From Acidobacteriota bacterium (GTDB lineage Bacteria > Acidobacteriota > Terriglobia > Terriglobales > SCQP01): a DNA stretch of 5,649 nt. The position numbers and the translations under genes are program-made. The stretch lies in the NCBI GenBank assembly GCA_021823305.1, contig JAKAOE010000150.1, positions 1 to 5,649 on the forward strand, in the 5' to 3' direction. Below, in pieces: positions 1-5,534 of this stretch; position 1 is the first letter of the stretch, and every line of letters starts with the position of its first letter. Below the pieces are notes generated by a model that was not told the origin of the DNA, made no database searches, and saw only the letters and a program-made list of their open reading frames with translations.

Positions 1-7
1 GAAGTCG

Positions 8-38
8 TTGACCGGCGCCGGCCCAGCGCGGCTACACT
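8..38 (+). promoter_or_regulatory. Possible promoter of the glycosidase gene (leaderless?)
   Basis: A -35-like TTGACC (8-13) and a -10-like TACACT (33-38) are separated by 19 bases, which is longer than the ideal 17. The -10-like box ends only 7 bases before the ATG at 46, so transcription would begin at about the start codon itself. No Shine-Dalgarno-like purine run precedes the ATG, which fits a leaderless mRNA. Both boxes are imperfect and the window starts just upstream, so a promoter further left cannot be excluded. Confidence 0.3.
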
Positions 39-45
39 AGCCGGC

Positions 46-2181
46 ATGCGGGATGCGAGGTGGGCGCTGGCTCTGGCGGGCGCGCTGGCGGCGCCGGCGG
101 CGGCGCAGTTCGCGGCGCCGCCCGATGCGGCGGCGGCGGTGCGCTACGAGGCGGCGAGCGGGCGCATCGAGTTCGACTACAACGGCGGCGCGATCTTCCG
201 CGGCACGCTCTCCGGCCCGGCGCGCGTGACCGAGGAGGTGGGCGCCGGGCTGCGCGGCGCGATTTCGGAAAAGATCCGCATCAGCGCGCGCGGCGCGGCG
301 CCGCTGGAGCTGCGCGGCGTGCTCACCGGCAGTCCGGAGGCGTTCGCGGCGGAAACCTACGGCGCGGCGCAGCGGCGCTTCGCGCTGATCCGCACCAGCT
401 CGGGCCCGGACTTCAACCTGCGCAACCACGCCTTCTACGACCGGCGCTACGACTGGGTGCTGGAGGGCCCGCCGGCGGCGGTGCTGACGCCGCGCAGCGC
501 GACGCCCGAGCACATGCGCTTCGCGCTCACCGCGCGCGGGACGATGCTGCTCTTTGTCTTCCATCCGCGCTACTACCAGAAAGTCCGCGGCCTGATCTGG
601 TTCCGGCCGTGGACGTACGCGGTCTGGAAGCAGCCGGTGGAAGGGTGGAGCTCGTGGTGGGCCTACCGCGACACGGTGACGGAGGCCGAGGTGCGGGCGG
701 TGGCGCGCCTGTTCGCGGCTAAGTTGCGCGATTACGGGTTCGACTACATCCAGCTCGACGACGGCTTCCGGCCGCGCGACGGCTATCCGGCGCAGTGGAC
801 CGCGACCAACGCGAAGTTTCCCTCCGGCCTCGCCGGGCTGGCGCGTTTCGAGCGCAGCCTGGGGCTGAAGCCGGCGATCTGGCAGAACGTCGGCATCGAC
901 GACAGCGCGCTGGCGGCGGCGCACCCGGCGTGGTTCCTGCCCGGGCCGGATGGCAGGCCGCTGCGCGCGCGCTGGGTGGATTACGGCCTCAACGGGGCGA
1001 ACCCGGCGGCGATCAACGCCGTGATCCGCCCGGCGTTCCGGCAGCTCCACGCCTGGGGCTACGACTACGTCAAGGTGGACACGCTGCGGCACCTGCTCTA
1101 CGACGCCAGCTACCCCGACCGGGCGTGGCTGGAGCGGCAGGGCTCAAGTCCGGAGCTGGCCTTCCGCAACGTGCTGGGCGCGATCCGGCAGGAATTGGGG
1201 CCAAAAACGTATCTGCTGGCCTGCTGGGGCGTGCTGCCGGAGACGATCGGGATCGCCAACGGCAGCCGGCTCGGCACCGACGGCTTCGGGCCGGCGACGC
1301 TGCAGCAGTACAACTCCTGGAACAACGTGGTGTGGCGCAACGACCCCGACCACGCCGACATCGGCGGCGCGGGCGAAAGCGTGATCCGGCCGGTGCTGAC
1401 CTCGATGGCGGGGGCGCAGTTGCTGCTCTCCGATCCGGCCGCGGTCTACGCACGCCCGGGCGAGCTGGAGGGCGCGAAGCGCTCGTCGCCGATCCTGTTC
1501 ACGCTGCCGGGGCAGCTCTACGATTACGACCCGACCGCAGCCAACAACCTGCGCGACGGGCTGCGCAACACCGACGGCGGCACCAACCCCGGCCCGATCG
1601 ACGCCGAACGCGAGGGCGCGGTGTGCCCGTGGTGGCTGATGGACATCGCGCGGCCGTTCGAGCGCTGGTCGGTGCTGGCGCGGCTGAGCTGGAGCGCGCT
1701 GCCCGCGGCCCAGGTGACGTTTCGCGACCTCGGCCTGCCGGCCGGGCCGCGCCAGCGCTACCTCGTCTATGAGTTCTGGACCCGGCGTTTGCTCGGCACG
1801 TTCCGCGCCAGCTTCACCGCGCCGGCGCAGCCGGCGAAGGCGGCGCGGGTGTACGCCATCCGCCGCCTGCTCGAGAGGCCGCAGATCGTCTCCACCAACC
1901 GCCACATCACGCAGGGCGGCGTGGATTTGCTCCAGGAGAACTGGTCGGCGGCGGCGAAACGGCTGAGCGGAGAGAGCGCGGTGGTCGCCGGCGGCCGCTA
2001 TCGCATCGTGCTGCACCTGCCCGCGGGCTGGCGGCTGGTGCGCGCCGAAATGGACCGCCGCGCCGCCACGGTGCGCACCGGCGACGGCGTGGTCACCGCC
2101 GCGTTCACGCCGGCGCGGACGGGGACCATCGCCTGGGCGTTTGACTTCGGCCACCGTGCCACTGCCGGTCTGCCAAAATAA
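46..2181 (+). CDS. Secreted alpha-galactosidase-like glycoside hydrolase (clan GH-D, GH36/GH27 type)
   Basis: A 711-residue exported glycosidase, probably a retaining alpha-galactosidase or alpha-N-acetylgalactosaminidase acting outside the cytoplasm. Residues 1-21 form a Sec signal peptide (MRDARW, then an Ala/Leu core, cleavage near AAAQ). About 25-185 looks like the N-terminal beta domain, about 190-540 the (beta/alpha)8 barrel, and about 545-705 a C-terminal beta domain. Barrel motifs match clan GH-D: GWSSWW (200-205), the Asp pair in YIQLDDGF (D238, D239) that binds substrate in this clan, the nucleophile in YVKVD (K343, D345), ACW (392-394), and the likely acid/base D412 in SRLGTD after R408. 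The length is normal for bacterial GH36. The start at 46 is chosen because it gives a complete signal peptide; it lacks a Shine-Dalgarno. The stop lies 7 bases before the antitoxin start, so read-through into the TA block is possible. The catalytic fold is fairly certain; the exact substrate is not. Confidence 0.88.
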   Translation: MRDARWALALAGALAAPAAAQFAAPPDAAAAVRYEAASGRIEFDYNGGAIFRGTLSGPARVTEEVGAGLRGAISEKIRISARGAAPLELRGVLTGSPEAFAAETYGAAQRRFALIRTSSGPDFNLRNHAFYDRRYDWVLEGPPAAVLTPRSATPEHMRFALTARGTMLLFVFHPRYYQKVRGLIWFRPWTYAVWKQPVEGWSSWWAYRDTVTEAEVRAVARLFAAKLRDYGFDYIQLDDGFRPRDGYPAQWTATNAKFPSGLAGLARFERSLGLKPAIWQNVGIDDSALAAAHPAWFLPGPDGRPLRARWVDYGLNGANPAAINAVIRPAFRQLHAWGYDYVKVDTLRHLLYDASYPDRAWLERQGSSPELAFRNVLGAIRQELGPKTYLLACWGVLPETIGIANGSRLGTDGFGPATLQQYNSWNNVVWRNDPDHADIGGAGESVIRPVLTSMAGAQLLLSDPAAVYARPGELEGAKRSSPILFTLPGQLYDYDPTAANNLRDGLRNTDGGTNPGPIDAEREGAVCPWWLMDIARPFERWSVLARLSWSALPAAQVTFRDLGLPAGPRQRYLVYEFWTRRLLGTFRASFTAPAQPAKAARVYAIRRLLERPQIVSTNRHITQGGVDLLQENWSAAAKRLSGESAVVAGGRYRIVLHLPAGWRLVRAEMDRRAATVRTGDGVVTAAFTPARTGTIAWAFDFGHRATAGLPK

Positions 2182-2201
2182 CGGCAGCATGCCACACGTG
2201 G
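2162..2201 (+). promoter_or_regulatory. vapB: Candidate promoter/operator of the first toxin-antitoxin module
   Basis: The end of the glycosidase gene contains an extended -10-like motif, TGC followed by CAAAAT (2171-2179), ten bases before the antitoxin ATG. An inverted repeat, CTGCCG (2162-2167) and CGGCAG (2182-2187), brackets this box with a 14-base spacing. A shorter CCAC-AC-GTGG element (2192-2201) lies just inside the coding region. AbrB-type antitoxins usually bind such repeats over their own promoter. No good -35 is present at standard spacing; TTGACT at 2141-2146 is too far away. This is a weak prediction. Confidence 0.3.
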
Positions 2202-2503
2202 TCAGAACCCGGATCAGCGCCAATGGCCGGATTGTGCTCCCGAAGGCGATGCGCGAGGCGCTGGGCGCGCGGCCCGGCGATGAGGTGCTGCTGCGCCTGG
2301 ACGACGTGGGCATCGTGATCTACACCCAGGCACGCGCGCTGGCCGCGATCCGCGCAGAACTCCGCCGGCACGTGCCCGAAGGCGTCAGTTTGGTGGACGA
2401 GCTGATCGCGGACCGGCGCGCTGAGTTCGAGCGCGAAGCGGCGGGTTCCGCCCCGTCCGCCGCCCGCCGCGGACGCGCCGCCCATGCCAGCCGCCGTCCT
2501 TGA
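2189..2503 (+). CDS. vapB: AbrB/SpoVT-type (VapB-like) antitoxin
   Basis: A 104-residue antitoxin of the swapped-hairpin AbrB superfamily. Residues 6-48 carry the DNA-binding fold, with the hallmark string ISANGRIVLPKAMREALG followed by RPGDEVLL. Residues 66-83 (VSLVDELIADRRAEFERE) match the helix by which AbrB-type VapB proteins hold their PIN toxin. Known members neutralise the toxin and repress the shared promoter. The ATG at 2189 is preferred because it sits 7 bases past the glycosidase stop and precedes the whole DNA-binding domain; the in-frame GTG at 2198 would also keep the domain, and a TTG at 2141 would add 16 unrelated residues. No clear Shine-Dalgarno is present. The last 20 or so residues are an Ala/Arg/Ser tail that looks unlike the family core; its final codons overlap the toxin gene by 20 bases. 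Its partner appears damaged (2484-2741). Confidence 0.82.
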   Translation: MPHVVRTRISANGRIVLPKAMREALGARPGDEVLLRLDDVGIVIYTQARALAAIRAELRRHVPEGVSLVDELIADRRAEFEREAAGSAPSAARRGRAAHASRRP

Positions 2504-2741
2504 CGCTTCCGCGATCCTCGCCGTGCTGCACGGCGAGCCAGGCGCGGCGCTCGTCGCTCGGGCGTTGCCGACGGCGGTCGTCGGCGCGGTGAATTACCCC
2601 GAGGTCCTGGCCAAGCTCATCGAGCACGGAGCGGCCCGCGCCTGCCTGGCGCTGGCCCGCCGGCTCGGCCTTCCCGCGCTCACCGCCGATCGCCGCTGGT
2701 TCAGGCTGGAGGCCGGCGTGGACATCCGGCTCATCCGCTGA
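2484..2741 (+). CDS. vapC: Internally deleted VapC-type PIN-domain toxin
   Basis: An 85-residue remnant or minimal form of a PIN-domain ribonuclease toxin; usual VapC length is about 125-140. Both ends look well preserved. The N-terminus has LDASAILAVLHGEPG with first acid D7, then NYPEVLAKL with second acid E40. The C-terminus has RACLALARRLGLP, LTADRRW (D69) and the typical ending VDIRLIR. What is missing lies at residues 49-52, where KLIEHG runs straight into ARACLALARR. In relatives remembered from this family, about 40-45 residues intervene, ending in a GD whose Asp is the third catalytic acid; here that place is Ala. The reading frame is intact across the junction. The gene overlaps the antitoxin by 20 bases and has no obvious Shine-Dalgarno, so it was probably translationally coupled. 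I infer an in-frame deletion that inactivates the nuclease. The PIN identity is secure; activity is doubtful. Confidence 0.75.
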   Translation: MPAAVLDASAILAVLHGEPGAALVARALPTAVVGAVNYPEVLAKLIEHGAARACLALARRLGLPALTADRRWFRLEAGVDIRLIR

Positions 2742-2749
2742 GACCGCAG

Positions 2750-2769
2750 TACAATAGTGCAATTCACTA
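2750..2769 (+). promoter_or_regulatory. -10-like box and inverted repeat ahead of the Phd-VapC module
   Basis: The 37-bp gap between the two TA modules is much richer in A and T than its surroundings. It contains TACAAT (2750-2755), a 5-of-6 match to the -10 consensus, and a perfect inverted repeat, TAGTG (2755-2759), CAATT spacer, CACTA (2765-2769). The repeat covers the expected transcription start near 2762, where a Phd-type antitoxin could bind to repress its own operon. No recognisable -35 is found at normal spacing (2727-2732 reads CGGCTC), so an activator, an extended spacing or a weak promoter would be needed. Confidence 0.45.
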
Positions 2770-2778
2770 CTTAAGTCT

Positions 2779-3033
2779 GTGCCAACGGACATTTCCATCA
2801 CCGCGACCGAGGCGAACCGCAGGTTTTCGGAGCTCTTGCGCGGCGTGCGCGCCGGCAGGAGCTACACGATCACCAGCCATGGCCGGGCGGTGGCGCGCAT
2901 CCTGCCCAGCGATGACGGCGGGGGCGAGGCGAAGCGCCGGGCGCGGGCACGGCGCGAATTACTCGAGCATCTGCGGACGCGCAAGCCGCTCCGGGTGAAG
3001 TCCTGGACGCGGGATGAGCTGTACGACCGCTAA
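2779..3033 (+). CDS. Phd/YefM-family antitoxin
   Basis: An 84-residue type II antitoxin. Residues 5-43 match the Phd/YefM DNA-binding fold: ISITATEANRRFSELLRGV, then GRSYTITSHGRAVARILP. After a Gly-rich hinge (47-49), residues 51-84 are basic and helical and end in WTRDELYDR, the kind of segment that wraps around and inhibits the cognate toxin. Known Phd-type antitoxins dimerise on an operator and repress their operon; the inverted repeat at 2755-2769 is the natural candidate here. The start is a GTG. No other in-frame start lies upstream within the gap, and the next residues already belong to the conserved domain. The Shine-Dalgarno is poor (TTAAG a few bases upstream). It lies 3 bases before the toxin start, forming a standard two-gene operon. 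Confidence 0.86.
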   Translation: MPTDISITATEANRRFSELLRGVRAGRSYTITSHGRAVARILPSDDGGGEAKRRARARRELLEHLRTRKPLRVKSWTRDELYDR

Positions 3034-3036
3034 GAC

Positions 3037-3483
3037 GTGAGGCTGGCGCTGGACACGAACGTGCTCGTCTACGCCGAAGGCGGCGGCAGGTCCGCGACCG
3101 CCGGCCGCGCGCTGGAGATTGTCGAGCGCCTGCCTGATGCCGTCATTTCCGCTCTTACGTTGGGTGAGTTCTACCGCGTCCTCGTCCGCAAAGCCGGTTG
3201 CCGTCCGGGCGACGCGCTCGCCGCCGTACGCCGCTGGCGCGCCCTGCTGCCGGTGCTGGACCTGACCGCGACCGCGATGGACGCCGCGCTGGAGCTCGCG
3301 GTGGCGCACCGCTTGGGCGTCTGGGATGCAGCGCAGTTGGCGGTCGCCGCGGAGGCGACGTGCGTCGCGCTCGTCTCCGAGGACATGCAGGACGGGTTCA
3401 CCTGGCACGGCGTCACGGTGGTGAACCCGTTCGCGTCCGAGCCGCACCCGCTGCTCCAGGCGGCATTGGAAGAGGGGCGATAA
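3037..3483 (+). CDS. vapC: VapC-type PIN-domain ribonuclease toxin (complete)
   Basis: A 148-residue PIN-domain toxin, expected to be a Mg2+-dependent endoribonuclease that cuts a structured RNA such as tRNA or rRNA when released from its antitoxin; the target cannot be read from sequence. All family acids are visible: D6 in ALDTNVLVY, E44 in TLGEFYRVL, D97 in VWDAAQLAVA, and D116 in VSEDMQDG, with the fold closing in VTVVNPF. The tail beyond residue 131 is slightly longer than usual. The start is a GTG 3 bases after the antitoxin stop; any later start would remove D6. There is no strong Shine-Dalgarno, so coupling to the antitoxin is likely. In contrast to the neighbouring toxin at 2484-2741, nothing essential is missing. 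A strong hairpin follows 5 bases after the stop codon. Confidence 0.88.
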   Translation: MRLALDTNVLVYAEGGGRSATAGRALEIVERLPDAVISALTLGEFYRVLVRKAGCRPGDALAAVRRWRALLPVLDLTATAMDAALELAVAHRLGVWDAAQLAVAAEATCVALVSEDMQDGFTWHGVTVVNPFASEPHPLLQAALEEGR

Positions 3484-3488
3484 GGCCA

Positions 3489-3523
3489 GCGGCGGTGCGG
3501 GGGTTGAATCCCCGCGCCGCCGC
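3489..3523. terminator. Strong hairpin between convergent genes, probable bidirectional terminator
   Basis: A 14-bp stem pairs 3489-3502 with 3510-3523, with one G-T wobble and a 7-base loop (GTTGAAT). It lies between the toxin stop at 3483 and the peptidase stop at 3547, which face each other. No T-run follows on either strand, which weakens the case for classical intrinsic termination, but U-less hairpins are common between convergent genes in high-GC genomes. Two adjoining perfect 10-bp palindromes, GGTCGCGACC (3526-3535) and GCCGCGCGGC (3536-3545), lie next to it. Confidence 0.55.
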
Positions 3524-3546
3524 CGGGTCGCGACCGCCGCGCGGCG

Positions 3547-5070
3547 CTACTTCGGCTGCACGTTGTCGGAGGTGGTGATGAAGTGATCCACGTCGCGCAT
3601 GAGCTGCTCGCGCGCGGTCGAGTCCTGGTAAATCATGTGGCCGACCTGGTAGTGGGTGACGGTGATGTTCTTCTGGATCGCGGGCGGCAGGAAGAGGTGG
3701 TGCATGCTGTACATCGCCTCGTAGAAAGGGCAGGCGAAGTCGTAGTAGCCGGTGGCGAGCAGCAGTTTCATGTAAGGATTCTTGGCGAAGGCGGATTCGA
3801 GCAGCTGGCTCATGTTGTCGCTGACGTCGAAACGCCAGCGGTCGATGCCGCCGCCGTACACCTCGTCGGTCTTGTAGCCCAGATCCTGGCGCACGTACTG
3901 CAGGAACATCTGGGTGTAAACCGGGCGCTGCGTCCAGCTGGCGTCGAAATCGGAGCGCTGCACGCCGGGGACGCGGTTGAAGGCGGTCATGCGGCCGTCG
4001 AGCCGGCCGATGATCTCCTTCCTGCCGATCAGCAGCTGCGAGTCGAACAGCGAAGAGCTGATGCGCAGGTTGTAGTCGTCAATCAACTGCGCCGGCAGGC
4101 CGGTGAGGCGCGCCAGTTGGGCGATGGCCTGCTGGCGGGCGGCGCCCTGCAGCGCGTCCCCTTGCAGCAGGTCGAGCACGTATTGGTGCGAGGCGAACTG
4201 CTCGGATTGATGCACCACCTGTTGCAAGGTCAGCTTTTGCAGGTCGGGCGGCAGCATGTGGTGGTACCAGGCGGTCGCCGTCATGGTGGGCAAGAAGAGC
4301 ACGTCGGGCAGGTCGTTGTCGGGCGATTCCTCGAGCGTGTGCAAGTCGAGCACGCTGGAGAGCAGGATCACGCCGTTGAGCGCGATGCCGCGCGCGGTGA
4401 GGTAACCGGCCAGGCCGGCGGAGCGGAAGGTGCCGTAGCTCTCGCCGGCGAGGTAGAGCGGCGAGCTGAAACGGTTGTAGCGGGTGAGGTAGATGCGGAT
4501 GAACTCGCCCAGCGACTGCAGGTCGCCGGAAACGGCCGAGAGGTTGTAGAGCGCCTTGGCGTTGACCGCGCGGCTGTAGCCGGTGCCGCAGGGGTCGATG
4601 AAGACCTCGTCGGTGAAGGGCAGCCAGCTCTGCTGGTTGTCCACCATGTGGTAGGGCGGCGCGGGCAGGGTGCCGTTGGAGTTGAGCACGATGCGGCGCG
4701 GGCCGAGGCCGCCGACGTGCACCCAGATGGCGGGCTCGCCCGGACCGCCGTTGTAGAGGAAGGTCAGCGGGCGATGCGCCGCCTGCTGGCCGTCGAGCGT
4801 GTAGGCGACGAAGAAGATGTGGCACTCGGTCTTGCCGGCGCCGTCGGGCACCGGTATGCGGCCGGTGGTGGCGGTATAGGACAGGGTTTGGCCGTTGATC
4901 TGAACCTGGTGATGGGTGATCACCGGGGGCGCGTCGCCGGGCTTGGGATCGTAGGGATGGCCCTGCGGCGGGAAGCCGCCGCGGCCGCGGAACTGCGCCG
5001 CCAGCGGCGACGCGCACAGCGCCAACAAAGGCAGCAGCGCGATCGCGCCGCGCCAGCTCATGTTCTTCAT
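3547..5070 (-). CDS. Secreted S10-family serine carboxypeptidase
   Basis: A 507-residue exported serine carboxypeptidase-like protein (alpha/beta-hydrolase fold, peptidase family S10), expected to remove C-terminal residues from peptides outside the cytoplasm. Residues 1-26 form a signal peptide (MKNMSWRG, hydrophobic core, cleavage near LAAQ), followed by a Gly/Pro-rich linker. The family marks appear in order: oxyanion-region NGGPG (107-111) with HVGGLGPRR (118-126); FIDPCGTGYS (157-166); catalytic Ser211 in AGESYGTFR; Asp444 in GYYDFACPF; His478 in HYQVGHMIY. After NGGPG the usual small-residue run is replaced by EPA. The ATG at 5070 is chosen because GAGG (5076-5079) lies 5 bases upstream and a full signal peptide follows; the same frame stays open for about 190 codons further upstream, but that part is low-complexity and overlaps other genes. 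A CATAAT box at 5108-5113 suggests its own promoter. True substrates are unknown. Confidence 0.9.
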   Translation of the reverse strand: MKNMSWRGAIALLPLLALCASPLAAQFRGRGGFPPQGHPYDPKPGDAPPVITHHQVQINGQTLSYTATTGRIPVPDGAGKTECHIFFVAYTLDGQQAAHRPLTFLYNGGPGEPAIWVHVGGLGPRRIVLNSNGTLPAPPYHMVDNQQSWLPFTDEVFIDPCGTGYSRAVNAKALYNLSAVSGDLQSLGEFIRIYLTRYNRFSSPLYLAGESYGTFRSAGLAGYLTARGIALNGVILLSSVLDLHTLEESPDNDLPDVLFLPTMTATAWYHHMLPPDLQKLTLQQVVHQSEQFASHQYVLDLLQGDALQGAARQQAIAQLARLTGLPAQLIDDYNLRISSSLFDSQLLIGRKEIIGRLDGRMTAFNRVPGVQRSDFDASWTQRPVYTQMFLQYVRQDLGYKTDEVYGGGIDRWRFDVSDNMSQLLESAFAKNPYMKLLLATGYYDFACPFYEAMYSMHHLFLPPAIQKNITVTHYQVGHMIYQDSTAREQLMRDVDHFITTSDNVQPK

Positions 5071-5075
5071 GCCAA

Positions 5076-5113
5076 CCTCGTGAGGTAAAAATTTGGACCG
5101 CGGCGGAATTATG
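5076..5113 (-). promoter_or_regulatory. Likely promoter -10 and ribosome binding site of the peptidase gene
   Basis: On the minus strand CATAAT (5113-5108) matches 5 of 6 bases of the -10 consensus and would start transcription near 5101, giving a leader of about 30 bases that is AT-rich in a GC-rich surrounding. A Shine-Dalgarno GAGG (5079-5076) lies 5 bases before the ATG at 5070. No good -35 is seen at standard spacing. The 101-bp gap between the membrane-protein gene and the peptidase supports separate transcription. Confidence 0.45.
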
Positions 5114-5171
5114 ACACCGGGGCGGCGACTGAGACCAGCGTTTTCGCCGCAACGATGCAGGGCGGCGCCCG

Positions 5172-5525
5172 CTATTGCACTCCGCTCGCCTGCTCGACGC
5201 AGCCGTTGGAGCATTGCCCGCGCCTCGCGAGGTGGTGAACGATCAGCACGGCAACCACAACTTCTGCAGCGACCAGCGCCACGGTGACCCACAGGCGGTG
5301 GTGCGGCGTTCGAGCCGCCGCCGGTGTCCCCCGAGCTGCCGGAACCCCTGGCCCGGCATTGCGGCGAGGCGGCGCGCCGGCCCGGGATGCGGTGGACGCC
5401 GCCGGGGCCGGCGCGGGGGCTGGGCTCTGCGGCCGCGACATAAGCGGTGCAGCCGCCAGCGCCCAAAGGAGGAGCACGGCCGAGCCGACTCGACCGGTGC
5501 CGACGCGAAAACGATTGCGTGTCAT
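5172..5525 (-). CDS. Small membrane protein with Pro/Ala-rich linker and C-x3-C tail, unknown function
   Basis: A 117-residue protein I do not recognise. Residues 13-29 are hydrophobic (SAVLLLWALAAAPLM after a basic start), a signal peptide or signal anchor. Residues 32-76 are a Pro/Ala/Arg-rich, probably unstructured linker. Residues 79-97 form a clear transmembrane helix (LWVTVALVAAEVVVAVLIV), followed by HHLARR, a positive patch that by the positive-inside rule points to the cytoplasm. The tail holds two cysteines, C105 and C109 (QCSNGC). The start is well supported: AAGAGG (5536-5531) lies 5 bases upstream of the ATG. That ribosome site overlaps the TAA of the preceding gene, so the two are probably translated together. 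The same stretch stays open in other frames, as is common at this base composition, but only this frame has a good ribosome site and sensible membrane topology. A role beside the upstream partial gene is likely; the function is unknown. Confidence 0.68.
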   Translation of the reverse strand: MTRNRFRVGTGRVGSAVLLLWALAAAPLMSRPQSPAPAPAPAASTASRAGAPPRRNAGPGVPAARGTPAAARTPHHRLWVTVALVAAEVVVAVLIVHHLARRGQCSNGCVEQASGVQ

Positions 5526-5534
5526 CGGTACCTC

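Noticed and set aside
37..1092. Minus-strand open frame (351 codons) opposite the glycosidase 5' half
   Set aside because: Arg-rich low-complexity product; a composition artefact of the glycosidase codons.
2141..2188. TTG start at 2141 for the AbrB-type antitoxin
   Set aside because: It would add 16 residues with no family similarity and overlap the glycosidase end by 41 bases; the ATG at 2189 begins directly ahead of the conserved domain.
1144..2313. Minus-strand open frame (389 codons) opposite the glycosidase and antitoxin
   Set aside because: Arg/Ala/Pro-rich product without motifs; it runs across two well-supported + strand genes and the gap between them.
3494..3521. Possible tRNA 3' end (T-arm-like GGGGGTTGAATCCCC)
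   Set aside because: The loop lacks the usual TTC, the flanks pair with each other in one 14-bp stem rather than leaving an acceptor strand, and no anticodon or D arm lies upstream because the toxin gene occupies that space.
3583..5088. Long + strand open frame (501 codons) opposite the peptidase
   Set aside because: It is the antisense shadow of a gene with a full S10 motif set. Its product is a Val/Gly/Glu-rich low-complexity sequence with no recognisable domain, as expected opposite a high-GC gene.
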